Shown piece by piece: positions 17,754 to 25,810 of a stretch of 64,000 nt of DNA (position 1 is its first letter; each line of letters starts with the position of its first letter). This DNA comes from Frankiales bacterium (GTDB lineage: Bacteria; Actinomycetota; Actinomycetes; Mycobacteriales; Jatrophihabitantaceae). The notes under the pieces were generated by a model, which was given only the letters and a program-made list of their open reading frames with translations, was not told the DNA's origin and made no database searches. Position numbers and translations under genes: made by a program. The stretch spans positions 1-64,000 of the forward strand of contig JAOPUZ010000053.1 in NCBI GenBank assembly GCA_025966315.1, written 5' to 3'.

Positions 17754-18638
17754 TCAGTCGGTTAACGGCAGCACCAGGGTAGGCGTTGCGATCTCGTGGT
17801 CCTCGCGAATGGGTCGCACGGCGGTCCCGATCGCGAAGAATTCGGTGGTGTGGCCACCCCACCGATGCGGCAGGGACAGCATCTGTACGCCGACGATGCC
17901 CTCGGCCTGCAGCTGCTCGGCTTCGGCCTGCATCCGGCTCATGGCGAGTTCGCGGGCGTCGTACAGCGCTTCGGTGAACTGCGGGATCTCGACGTTCTGC
18001 CCGACATTGCCCAATGACTGCAGGAACTTCTGGTGAGCGATGTGATAGACGCACGAGCCCATCGTCATGCCGAGTGGCGCGTACCCGGCCTGCAGCAGCG
18101 TCCAGAAATCCTGCCCGGACAGGTCGGAGGTGAACGGTTGTCGCTTGTTGTTTCGCCAGGTGAAGCCGTCCGGAGTGCGGGCATGCGCTTCGTCGGCCTT
18201 GACCGCCGTTCCCACGGCGATGAATTCGGCCAGATCGGAGCCGAACTCCTTGAACTCGATGTCGAGCCGGACGCCCACGATGCCATCGGCACCGAGCTCG
18301 TCGGCTTCGGCTTCCATCCTGGTCATGGCCAGTTCGCGGGCGTGGTACATCGCCTGTGACAGCGTCTCGAGTTCCATGTTCTTACTCCATCGACCGATCT
18401 GCAGGCCGACGTGATAAATGCTCGAACCCAGCACCAGACCGAGCGGGCGGAAACCGGCCTCGCGCACCAACAGGAATTCGTTCACGCTGAGATCTGAGGT
18501 GAACAAGCTGGTCGGCTGGCCGGGACGCATGGAGGCCAGCCGCCGCATCGCATCTTCCGGAATCATGGCCGCGGTCTTGTCGGCACTCAGTGTGTTGTCG
18601 CTGTCCATCGTGAGCCCATCTTTCTGCTGGTCGTTCAT
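17754..18638 (-). CDS. Tandem YbjQ-like heavy-metal-binding domain protein (294 aa)
   Basis: Two YbjQ/DUF74-like modules are fused. Module 1 (about 40-165) has REAGFRPLGLVLGSS, a helix with YHARELAMTRMEAEADELG, then ADGIVGVRLD and FIAVGTAV. Module 2 (about 180-285) has LQAGYAPLGMTMGSC, YDARELAMSRMQAEAEQLQ, AEGIVGVQM and FFAIGTAV. Single YbjQ proteins are about 105 aa and form ring-like oligomers; metal binding is suggested but not proven. ATG 18638 overlaps the upstream gene stop (ATGA). The long open frame continuing to 19523 is the shadow of that gene. Confidence 0.88.
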   Translation of the reverse strand: MNDQQKDGLTMDSDNTLSADKTAAMIPEDAMRRLASMRPGQPTSLFTSDLSVNEFLLVREAGFRPLGLVLGSSIYHVGLQIGRWSKNMELETLSQAMYHARELAMTRMEAEADELGADGIVGVRLDIEFKEFGSDLAEFIAVGTAVKADEAHARTPDGFTWRNNKRQPFTSDLSGQDFWTLLQAGYAPLGMTMGSCVYHIAHQKFLQSLGNVGQNVEIPQFTEALYDARELAMSRMQAEAEQLQAEGIVGVQMLSLPHRWGGHTTEFFAIGTAVRPIREDHEIATPTLVLPLTD

Positions 18639-19531
18639 CCTCGAACCTTCGAACTGCGCACCGGAAGCACCGTCAACGTGCCGGTCGGTGGTGCCGTACC
18701 CCGATGGAAGCGGGCCAGGGCCGTGCCGGTGATGCTCGCCTCGGCCACGTGATCGCGGTGACCCTCGCTGATTTCGAGCTCCGACACATGCATGCTGATG
18801 TTCGACACGACGCCGCCGTCGGCCCCGGATCGCGCGATCTTCTCGCGTAGCCGCTCGCGAGCGGCCGCCCGAATCTGCTGGACGAGGTCGGTGTAGCCAC
18901 TGACCTCGACGTTGCTGTAGTTGGACAGCAGCGAGCCCGCCTGCCGCTGAGTGCGGTAGTCGTCGTGCCGGATGGCAACCTCGAGGCCGATCTGAAGGGC
19001 AACCGGGACCCAACCGGCCATCAGCAGCTTGGTGACGTCGGTGCCGGGCAGTTCGGTCGTGAACGGGGTATCCAGATGCGTCGTGGACCGCGCCCGGACT
19101 GCGGTACCCAGCGCCACGAACTCGCGGTTGTTGCTGCCCAGGTGCTCGGCCGTCAGGCGGATGCCGACCACGCCGTCCGCACCCATCGATTTCGCTTCGG
19201 TGAGCATGCGCCCCAGAGCGGTGTCCCAGCCGTAGTTGAGGGCTCGGACGTAGGGGCCGAAGCCGGAGTAGGTCGCGGTGGAGAACACCACACCGGAGTA
19301 ACGCCCGGCCGAGTACCCCATGCCGCCGTAGCCGCAGCCCCCGTAGAACCCACGCCACCCGATTTGCTGGACGATGCAACCCATCACCTCGCCGACCGGA
19401 TCGAATCCGGCGGACGCCAGGCTGACCACGGCCGGCGCGGACAGCAGCGAGGTACGCAATGGCGACGCCTGGAAGCGCGCCATGCGATCCGCCGCGGCCG
19501 GTGGCAAGCCGCGTCCGTCCCACGCTGTCAT
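18635..19531 (-). CDS. Tandem YbjQ-like heavy-metal-binding domain protein (298 aa)
   Basis: A second double-module YbjQ-like protein. Module 1 has ASAGFDPVGEVMGC, a Gly/Tyr-rich insert (FYGGCGYGGMGYSAGRYSG), then LTEAKSMGADGVVGIRL and FVALGTAVRAR. Module 2 has LMAGWVPVALQIGL, AARERLREKIARSGADGGV and ASITGTALARF. I chose ATG 19531 (MTAWDGRGLPP) because the 32 codons upstream are of low quality. It is the first gene of an operon with the 294-aa relative (4-bp overlap) and probably the 138-aa protein. Confidence 0.87.
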   Translation of the reverse strand: MTAWDGRGLPPAAADRMARFQASPLRTSLLSAPAVVSLASAGFDPVGEVMGCIVQQIGWRGFYGGCGYGGMGYSAGRYSGVVFSTATYSGFGPYVRALNYGWDTALGRMLTEAKSMGADGVVGIRLTAEHLGSNNREFVALGTAVRARSTTHLDTPFTTELPGTDVTKLLMAGWVPVALQIGLEVAIRHDDYRTQRQAGSLLSNYSNVEVSGYTDLVQQIRAAARERLREKIARSGADGGVVSNISMHVSELEISEGHRDHVAEASITGTALARFHRGTAPPTGTLTVLPVRSSKVRG

Positions 19532-19811
19532 GGCACTCCGCTCAGTTCGTTGCCGGGCTTGTTGTCCGGTTTGTCGTCGGGTTTCGTCGTCGGATTTTCC
19601 TCCGGCCCCTCTATCGGAGTGTGTCACCGCGGGCCCACGAATGCTCGCGATCAGGACGCTTACTCGCCGAAAACTCAGGAATGCGCCGCTGATCGTCGTA
19701 GCCGATTCCGGGTGTGCCCGAATAGATTCGGACAGGGGTCGACAATGGTCTCAGCGCAAGCGCGGCCAGCCAACTGGACGATCATTCGGGATATGGACTG
19801 AGGGGGTGGCC

Positions 19812-19943
19812 ATGCGTCACTACGACATGCGATTCGGGTCGGCGCGCTGCGGGGCGGCGCGGTTCGGCTCGGTGCGCTGCGGGGCGGCGCAGTTCGGCTC
19901 GCTGCGCTGCGGGCCGAACGGTCGGACGAGGCAAGTCCCGTGA
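19812..19943 (+). CDS. Short Cys-repeat peptide coupled to the molybdoenzyme gene
   Basis: A 43-codon frame begins at ATG 19812 after a strong ribosome binding site (aggggg, 6 bp upstream). The peptide starts MRHYDMR and then has three near-copies of a ten-residue unit (FGSARCGAAR, FGSVRCGAAQ, FGSLRCG), with one Cys per unit. Its TGA stop (19941-19943) overlaps the GTG start of the next gene at 19940, so ribosomes ending here could restart there. This is the layout of cysteine-responsive leader ORFs described in mycobacteria, but that function here is inference. It could also be a chance frame in a repeat. Confidence 0.5.
   Translation: MRHYDMRFGSARCGAARFGSVRCGAAQFGSLRCGPNGRTRQVP
19833..19922. 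repeat. 30-bp tandem repeat, three units
   Basis: Units start at 19833, 19863 and 19893 with ttcgg(g/c)tcg as the common head and cgctgcgg as the common core; the third unit is diverged at its end. They lie in the short Cys-repeat ORF and keep its frame. Confidence 0.85.
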
Positions 19944-20551
19944 CCGGGCCCACGCGCGGGTTCTTCGGCCGCAGTCATCCGAAGCGAGACGAGCGATTGC
20001 CACCCGGGCAATACAACGTCGGCGCCGATTGGCCGGTGTTGACGGCTGAGGTGACGCCCCGATTCGACCCCGAGCAATGGACGATGACGGTCGACGGGCT
20101 GGTGGACAATCCGCAATCGTGGAGTTGGTACGACGCGCATGCGCTGCCGCAGTCGGAATATCGGGGCGACATCCACTGTGTTACTTCGTGGTCGAAATTT
20201 GATACCACTTTCGGCGGCGTCAGCGTGGACGTGCTCCTCGATTCAGCTTCGCCGAAGCCGACGGCCAGCCATGTGTTGGCCACCTCGACCACGGGTTACA
20301 CCACGAACCTTCCGCTGGAACATGTACGTGGCAACAAGGCCTGGATCGTCTGGAGTTTCGACGGCAAGCCGCTGCCGCGCGAGCACGGCGGCCCGGTGCG
20401 ATTGCTCGTGCCGCACCTGTACTTCTGGAAGAGCGCCAAGTGGGTCAACCAGCTGACGTTGCTCGACCATGATGAACAAGGGTTCTGGGAGCGCAACGGC
20501 TATCACGACCTCGGCGATCCGTGGTTGGAGCAGCGCTATCAAGGAGACTGA
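19940..20551 (+). CDS. Sulfite oxidase-like molybdopterin oxidoreductase
   Basis: A 203-residue SUOX-fold protein of the sulfite-oxidase-like family. It has GQYNVGADWPVLTAE, the molybdenum-ligand Cys region IHCVTSWSKFDTTF, GYTTNLPLEH and GPVRLLVPHLYFWKSAKWV. No twin-arginine or other signal is present, so it is cytoplasmic, unlike E. coli MsrP/YedY. It starts at GTG 19940 inside the stop codon of the short Cys-repeat ORF, and a flavin reductase gene follows. The natural substrate is unknown; the pair with a reductase suggests a reducing role. Confidence 0.9.
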   Translation: MTGPTRGFFGRSHPKRDERLPPGQYNVGADWPVLTAEVTPRFDPEQWTMTVDGLVDNPQSWSWYDAHALPQSEYRGDIHCVTSWSKFDTTFGGVSVDVLLDSASPKPTASHVLATSTTGYTTNLPLEHVRGNKAWIVWSFDGKPLPREHGGPVRLLVPHLYFWKSAKWVNQLTLLDHDEQGFWERNGYHDLGDPWLEQRYQGD

Positions 20552-21296
20552 TGCCGGCTCGGGCATCGCGGGATCTGGCATCGCGGGATCTGGCATCGCG
20601 GCGGTTCCGGTTGGCGGTTGGCGACAGGCCACGGTGCAGGGGTTGTCGCGGCCCACGCCGAACGGGGTCGCCATCCGGTTGGACGTGCCCGACCGCGTCG
20701 AGCACCTTCCGGGCCAGCACTATCTGGTCCGGCTCACCGCACCCGACGGATATACCGCGCAACGGTCCTACTCGGTTGCGTCCGCGCCGAGCGACCCCCT
20801 GATCGAACTCTTCGTGGAGCGTCTGGACGACGGCGAGGTGTCGGGCTATCTCGCGGACGTACTCGCGGTCGGCGACCAGCTGGAAGTGCGCGGCCCGATC
20901 GGCGGCTGGTTCGTGTGGCACGGCGACTCGAACGCGGTGTGCATCGGCGGCGGGACCGGAGTCGTACCGCTGGTCGCCATCCTGCGGCACGCCGCCGCGA
21001 TCGGTCGCGCCGAACGCATCCGGCTCGCGGTGTCCGCGCGCACGCTGGCCGAATTACCTTATGCGGACGAGCTGATCGCTGCCGGCTCCCTTGTGGCCCT
21101 GACCCGCGAAGCCACCGCCGATGGTCGAGCGGCGGCCCGACTCACCGCCGACGAATTCAGCGGATTGATCGAAGTTGACGCCACCTTCTTTGTGTGCGGT
21201 TCGGCAGGCTTCGCCGAATCCGCTAGTTCGACGCTGGTCGAGATGGGCGTACCCAGCACCGCGATCAGGGTCGAACGATTTGGTCCGAGCGGCTGA
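20469..21296 (+). CDS. FAD/NAD(P)-binding oxidoreductase (ferredoxin-reductase-like), start uncertain
   Basis: The reductase domain begins near 20605 (VPVGGWRQATVQGLSRPTPNG in parts) and has the FAD motif RSYSVASAPS, the NAD motif GGGTGVVPLVAILRH and FVCGSAGFAES. It lacks a 2Fe-2S domain. It probably supplies electrons to the molybdoenzyme upstream. The best start signal, AGGAG then ATG 20551 overlapping the upstream TGA, is in frame 1, whereas the domain is in frame 3. In the domain's own frame the only starts are ATG 20469/20472, deep in the upstream gene, or GTG 20634, inside the domain. A one- or two-base frameshift between 20551 and about 20615, or a sequencing error, is likely. Confidence 0.75.
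   Translation: MMNKGSGSATAITTSAIRGWSSAIKETDAGSGIAGSGIAGSGIAAVPVGGWRQATVQGLSRPTPNGVAIRLDVPDRVEHLPGQHYLVRLTAPDGYTAQRSYSVASAPSDPLIELFVERLDDGEVSGYLADVLAVGDQLEVRGPIGGWFVWHGDSNAVCIGGGTGVVPLVAILRHAAAIGRAERIRLAVSARTLAELPYADELIAAGSLVALTREATADGRAAARLTADEFSGLIEVDATFFVCGSAGFAESASSTLVEMGVPSTAIRVERFGPSG
20556..20600. repeat. 15-bp tandem repeat, three units
   Basis: Units ggctcgggcatcgcg, then ggatctggcatcgcg twice, lie directly after ATG 20551. In the reductase frame they encode GSGIA three times. Copy-number change would not shift the frame. Confidence 0.9.
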
Positions 21297-21367
21297 GCGG
21301 TTTTCGTTACGACCCACCTTGCTCCATTGGGCGGATATGACGCACTAAGTAGGCCTAGCCTGCCTGG

Positions 21368-21727
21368 GTGATTGAAATCGGCAGCCGGAAACGAAGCCAG
21401 CCTGCGCCTCCGTTCGCGGTGTTCGAATCGCTGGCGACGCCGAACCGCGACCCGTCTCGACCTTGGCTGGTTCTATTGGACGACGAGCGGCCACCCAAGG
21501 TCATTCACTCGGATTTTCCCTCGACGCTCGTCTGGTCATCGTTGTGGAATAAGCGTCCCGACGCGACCATAGAATCCACACTGCCCGACGGGGCGCAGAG
21601 TGGCACCGATCTGCGGTGGACCCTGCGAGTCGATGATCCACCGCCGGGGGACGCGATGATCGGCCATATGCGCAAACGGCTCAACCAATTGATCAACGCG
21701 AACTTGCGATACACGTTCGGTCAGTAA
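21368..21727 (+). CDS. Small SRPBCC-like protein
   Basis: A 119-residue protein from GTG 21368. The pattern FAVFESLATPNRDPSRPWL, a middle VWSSLWNKRPDATIE, GTDLRWTLRVDDPPP and a C-terminal helix MRKRLNQLINANLRYTFGQ resembles a START/SRPBCC ligand-binding domain. Length is short for that fold, yet start and stop look natural. It is 71 bp after the flavin reductase on the same strand. No specific ligand can be named. Confidence 0.65.
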   Translation: MIEIGSRKRSQPAPPFAVFESLATPNRDPSRPWLVLLDDERPPKVIHSDFPSTLVWSSLWNKRPDATIESTLPDGAQSGTDLRWTLRVDDPPPGDAMIGHMRKRLNQLINANLRYTFGQ

Positions 21728-22041
21728 GGCGGTCAGTAAGGCCTTGATTCGTTGTAACGCATTCATGCGGCTCGCTTAATAAATAGCTGGCTCGCGGCGA
21801 CTAGCTCGGCGGTCCGGTGGGTGGCTGGAAGGTTCGTCGCTGCGTGACGGGTTGACCGGTTGACGGGTCGACGCATGGGCGGTCGACGGATCACCGGACG
21901 CCGGGTTGTGGGTTGACGAGCGGGGTTCGCGTGCCGGGGTTCGCGTGCCGGGGTTCGCGTGCCGGGGGTTCGCGTGCGGGGGTTCGCGTGCGGGGGTTCG
22001 CTTGCCGGGTTCGCTGGTGGTGGTTGACGAGACGGGGTTTG
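21728..22041. other. Gene-free stretch with minisatellite
   Basis: This 314-bp gap separates two convergent genes. It holds short dispersed copies of ggttgacg and the 14-bp tandem array at 21921-22015. Open frames across it are products of the repeat and show no family signature. Confidence 0.6.
21921..22015. repeat. 14-15-bp minisatellite, six and a half units
   Basis: Units of cggggttcgcgtgc start at 21921, 21935, 21949 and 21963 (15 bp). Variants gggggttcgcgtgc follow at 21978 and 21992 (the last with cttgc), and a partial unit at 22006. The units are contiguous with no spacers. The array ends 27 bp from the stop of the DUF222/HNH gene. Confidence 0.9.
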
Positions 22042-23667
22042 TCAGTCCGGGTTGGGTGGTGGTGGCTCGTGGGGGTCGGGTCCCCAGCGGGTGGGTGGTC
22101 GGCTGGTGCGGTGGTGGCCGTGGGGGCTGGTCCAGTGGGTGGTGCCGTCGGGGTCGAGTTTTACAGTCCAGCCGGCCTGGTGTTTGGCGCGGTGATGTCG
22201 TCGACAGAGGGGGTGCAGGTTGCTGGCGTGGGTGCGGCCGTGGGGCCAGGGCACGCAATGATCGAGGTCGCAGGCCACGGCTCGGTGGTTGCAGCCGGGA
22301 AAGCTGCAGACGGGGTTACGGGTGGTGACATGATCACGGACCGCGGCGGGCGGGCGGTAGGTGCACCGTCCGACCTCGATGAGGGTGCCGAGTGGGTCGG
22401 TGACGAGACGGCGCCAGGTGCCGGTGGGGTCGTCGGCCAGTTCGCGGGCGTAGTCGGCGGTGATCGGGCCGTAGCCTTGCAGCTCGGCGGGGTCGTTGTC
22501 CTGTCCGAGCAGGGTCGACAGGTTCACGATCACGTTGACTGCCGGCCGGCGGCGTTGCTCGCGCGGTAACCGACCCACTCCGTCAGCAGCGCGCAATTCA
22601 GCGGCACGCCCAGCAGCATCTTGGCCGCAGCCGGCACGTACTACGACATCCTGGCCAGAACCATTGCGTCCCGTGCCGTCGTGAGCGGGGCGGTCGTGGG
22701 CGGCGCGGTGGTGAGCTTGGTCGTCCTGAGAAGGGATGGTGTGGCCGGGGATGGTGGGGTCGGGGATGGTGGGGTCGGCTGTGGCGTGGGTGGTGGGGTT
22801 GTGGTCGCTGGCGAGGATGGTGGCGGTGAGGGTGTCGGCGCGGAGTTGGTCCAGGGTCCGTGACTCGGTGGGGTCGCTGCGCTGGAGCAGTCGGGCGGTG
22901 TCGCTGAGCCGGGCGTGCACAGCCTGGGCGTCGGCGGCCGGGAGCAGCGCCCACAGCTGGGCCATACCGTCCTCGCCGGGACTGAGACGGACCTGCCGAT
23001 CGGCGCGGGCCGTCCGCCGGCGGTGCTCAGCACTCGCGGGGTCCAGCCGGAGCACCGCCCGGCGCAGCGACCGTTTCAGTTCTGAGAGGCTCTGTTCCCC
23101 CGCTCGCGGCAACACCGCGGCTTCCAACGCAGCAGCAAGCTCATCGGGCAGCTGATAGGAAGATTCCACAATCGCGCGGGCCTGTAATGCACTAACCCGC
23201 CCGCCCAGCAACGCCGCCAACACCCCGGGCAACCGGGTCGTCAACGCCGTGGCCTGAGCCAGCTGCGCTCCCGCGGTCACGGGCGCCAGCCCCAACACCA
23301 CCGCGACCTCGTCACGGCTCCACTGACCCTCACTCATATCAGCGGCTGCGGCCCCGGCCAGCAGCTGCTGACCGACACCGTCCCACCAGGCCGCGGCCCG
23401 AGCCCACGCCGCCACCGCATCAAGCGCCTCACCCAGCGACAACCGGGTTGGATCCAGCCGGGCCAACCGGGCGATCCAATCGACCCCGGGCTCGAACCCT
23501 GGCGTCCGCAACACAGCCAACGACTCGCCCGCGACCTCAGCGCCCCACAAACCCCCCGCGTCCGGGGGCAGCTCGTCCGCCGGGGCGCACTCATCAAGCG
23601 GCCCGACCGGCACATCCCACCAGTCCATACCACCACAGCCAGCCCCGAGACCCGACGAATCGATCAT
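22042..23667 (-). CDS. DUF222 and HNH endonuclease domain protein (13E12-like)
   Basis: A 541-residue member of the 13E12 family. The N-terminal DUF222 region (about 60-290) includes EALDAVAAWARAAAWWDG and SALQARAIVESSYQLPDELA (in parts). A low-complexity His/Pro/Asp insert (about 290-350) contains TIPDPTIPGHTIP. The C-terminal HNH domain has CSFPGCNHRAVACDLDHC, VPWPHGRTHASNLHPLC and RRHHRAKHQAGW. Length is typical. These proteins spread as multicopy families in actinobacteria; nuclease action is predicted from the intact HNH residues only. A minisatellite lies just past the stop. Confidence 0.9.
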   Translation of the reverse strand: MIDSSGLGAGCGGMDWWDVPVGPLDECAPADELPPDAGGLWGAEVAGESLAVLRTPGFEPGVDWIARLARLDPTRLSLGEALDAVAAWARAAAWWDGVGQQLLAGAAAADMSEGQWSRDEVAVVLGLAPVTAGAQLAQATALTTRLPGVLAALLGGRVSALQARAIVESSYQLPDELAAALEAAVLPRAGEQSLSELKRSLRRAVLRLDPASAEHRRRTARADRQVRLSPGEDGMAQLWALLPAADAQAVHARLSDTARLLQRSDPTESRTLDQLRADTLTATILASDHNPTTHATADPTIPDPTIPGHTIPSQDDQAHHRAAHDRPAHDGTGRNGSGQDVVVRAGCGQDAAGRAAELRAADGVGRLPREQRRRPAVNVIVNLSTLLGQDNDPAELQGYGPITADYARELADDPTGTWRRLVTDPLGTLIEVGRCTYRPPAAVRDHVTTRNPVCSFPGCNHRAVACDLDHCVPWPHGRTHASNLHPLCRRHHRAKHQAGWTVKLDPDGTTHWTSPHGHHRTSRPPTRWGPDPHEPPPPNPD

Positions 23668-23892
23668 GACTCCATCCTAGATTCACCCTCTGACAAAAGG
23701 GCATTCACGAGCTAATACGTGGTCCGACCGGGCTGGCCAACGTTCGCAGGTCGACCCCTCGTCGCGGCCCCACAGTCCGAAGTCGAGGACGACGTTCATA
23801 CCCAGCCGAAGCAGGTCGAGCGCAAGTGAGATCAACCTGCCTCGACGACGTCACGTGGACAGCCACATCAGGGGCTGGCTGCGCGACACGCG

Positions 23893-25300
23893 TCAAAGTT
23901 CGTCGGGCTTGTGATAGCCGAAGAAGCTGCGCTTCCTGATTAATTCCGCCACCTCGACGGGCACCATTTTCGCCCAGCTGTCGTCGCCCTCCGCGATTCG
24001 CCGCAGGACGTCACGGCTCATGATCGGCAGGTAATCCGGCGTGAAATTGTCGAGTTCGACGAAGCTGCCGCGCCGGGCCAGATAGTCGAACAATGGCTGC
24101 AAATCCGGATCAACCGAGATGTTGGCTAGGGTTACGACTGCATCGTCACGCAGCATCGGATACACGAACAGTTTGAGATCATTCTTGAACAGCCGACCGA
24201 AGCTTTCCAGGATGCCGCCTGGCAATTGAGCGTGATTCGCCTCCGTAAACAGGTCGAGCAGGCTGGGAACCCCCATGACCATCCCGATCCTCCCGTCCGT
24301 GCGCCAGGCCAGGTAAGCGGCCAGTCGGTGGTACTCGACATAGTCCGAAATCAGCACAGTCATGCCACAGGCGGCCAGCAAGTCCGCGCGGGCCAGGAAA
24401 TCCCGACGATCGACATCGGACCCCCCAGCGAGCAGGTTCGCCATCGTCAATTCAGTGAGCACCAATGCGTCCCGGTCGGCAACGGCCGGGTCGGCATCGA
24501 ATTTCGCTCGGGCACACTCCAGCATGTTTATGTTGACGACGGTCGGCGGCCGGAAACTGCCTCGCTCGACCAGGATCGCCTTCTTTCGCAGCACTTCGCT
24601 CGGCTGCAACACCTCGCGGTCCGGACCGAACATCGCCGCCCCGCTCAAGCCGACCTGTACTAGCTTCAAGGCCATCAACCGGTTGTCAACCGACCGGAAT
24701 TCAATACCCTTCAGCTGGATCATGTCGATTTCGATCCGGCCGGTGGTGAGTCGATCCAGCAGACTTTCGATGATCTGGTCCGGTTCGTGGTGCTGAAAGA
24801 ATGCTGCATGCAGCAGGTTTACGCCGACGACCCCGAGTGCTTCTTGTTGCAGTGAGGCTTCGGTATCGAGCATTCGGACGTGCAGAATAAATCTGGCTGG
24901 GTTCGTCGTGGACATGGGATTGAAACTTGACGCCCATCCAGCCGTGGCATTCATTGCCACCTCGATAACTTCGAGCAACGACGGTGTCGGCGAAGGCAAA
25001 GAAAGCGTTGGAATCGCCGCGCTCCTCGTTCAGCCGATCAAGATTCAATTGGTATTCCAGGTCCAACATGGCCTGCAGCCGACCCATGGACACGTACCGG
25101 CCCGATTTTCCGTACACCGCGTCGCTGACGGCCATGTCGTAGGCCGAAATTGATTTGGCCACCGTGCCGGCCGCGCCGCCGGCCCGGAAAAACCAGCGCG
25201 CCACCTCCTGGCCAGCGCCAATTTCGGCGATGGTGCCGTACCACCGTGGGTCTAGGTTGATTCGCAACGCTTTCTGCAGGGTGTCGGTGGCGGCTTCCAT
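23893..25300 (-). pseudogene. Frameshifted conserved protein of an uncharacterised family
   Basis: The N-terminal part (25300 down to about 24892) starts MEAATDTLQKALRINLDPRW and has GTIAEIGAGQEVARWFF and DAVYGKSGRYVS. The rest (about 24888 to 23893) continues in another frame with LHVRMLDTEASLQQEALG, RLMALKLVQVGLSGAAMF and GGILESFGRLFKNDLKLF. I recognise this as one widespread family of about 470 aa whose automatic labels are unreliable, so no function is given. Removing one T from the TTT run at 24889-24891 restores a continuous frame (SQI then ILHVRM). The rest of the gene looks intact, so a recent mutation or a sequencing error is likely. Confidence 0.82.
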
Positions 25301-25399
25301 GGCAGGTCCTCCCGGGCGGAAATGGTGATCCTGGCCGCGACACGATAGCGCCATCGTGCGTCGACCGCCGAATACTCCGAAGATGCCTTGCCGTGTATA

Positions 25400-25409
25400 T
25401 GCCTAGGCA
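25400..25409. promoter_or_regulatory. Candidate ArsR operator
   Basis: The perfect palindrome tgcctaggca is flanked by AT-rich half-sites (tatat and gtatat) and lies 14 bp before the ArsR-family start. ArsR proteins usually bind such palindromes over their own promoter. The site is inferred by position and symmetry. Confidence 0.45.
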
Positions 25410-25423
25410 CGTATATTAGCGGT

Positions 25424-25810
25424 ATGCCGCAGCTGGTCTGGTCTGCCTTGCTCGATCCGCACCGCCGACGCGTTCTCGAACTGCTGCGGCAGAACCCGAT
25501 GCCGGTGGGGGAGTTGGTGACCGCCTTACAACTCAGCCAACCCGCGACGTCGAAGCACCTGCGAGTACTCCGCGAGGCTGGCTTGGTTCGGGTCGTCCAC
25601 TCAGCGCAACGGCGCATCTACCAGCTCGAACCGGCGCCGTTCGCCGAACTCGACGCCTGGCTCGCCCCGTACCGAATGCTGTGGAATGACCGGCTCGATG
25701 CACTCGGCCAGCACCTCGAAAGCCAGCACCTCGAAACCCAGCACCTCGAAACCCAGCACCTCGAATCCCAGGCACGCAACAGCAGGACATCGCGAAAGGT
25801 TGAGACATGA
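25424..25810 (+). CDS. ArsR family winged-helix transcriptional regulator
   Basis: A 128-residue regulator starting at ATG 25424 (MPQLVWSALLDPHRRRVLELL). The helix-turn-helix is MPVGELVTALQLSQPATSKHL with the wing RVVHSAQRRIYQLEP. No metal-binding Cys motif (CxC) is present, so it belongs to the branch that is usually paired with SRPBCC/AHSA1 proteins. The C-terminus carries four HLESQ/HLETQ pentads from a DNA tandem repeat. Its last four bases overlap the SRPBCC gene start, so the two form an operon; autoregulation through 25400-25409 is likely. Confidence 0.9.
   Translation: MPQLVWSALLDPHRRRVLELLRQNPMPVGELVTALQLSQPATSKHLRVLREAGLVRVVHSAQRRIYQLEPAPFAELDAWLAPYRMLWNDRLDALGQHLESQHLETQHLETQHLESQARNSRTSRKVET
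25712..25771. repeat. 15-bp tandem repeat, four units
   Basis: Units of cacctcgaaacccag start at 25712, 25727, 25742 and 25757 with one or two changes. They encode HLESQ, HLETQ, HLETQ and HLESQ near the end of the ArsR-family protein and keep its frame. Confidence 0.9.

Noticed and set aside
18639-19523. N-terminal extension of the 294-aa YbjQ-like frame
   Set aside because: This part is the shifted-frame shadow of the 298-aa YbjQ-like gene; the real start overlaps its stop (ATGA).
21921-22015. Regular repeat array that might look like a CRISPR
   Set aside because: Units are 14-15 bp and directly joined without spacers, and no cas genes are present.
23490-23510. tRNA T-loop-like sequence (ggctcgaaccctgg)
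   Set aside because: It lies inside the DUF222 coding sequence and no cloverleaf can be built around it.
23893-25300. Label 'TonB-dependent receptor' for the frameshifted family protein
   Set aside because: No barrel, plug or signal features are present; the label seems to be an annotation artefact and does not fit an actinobacterium.
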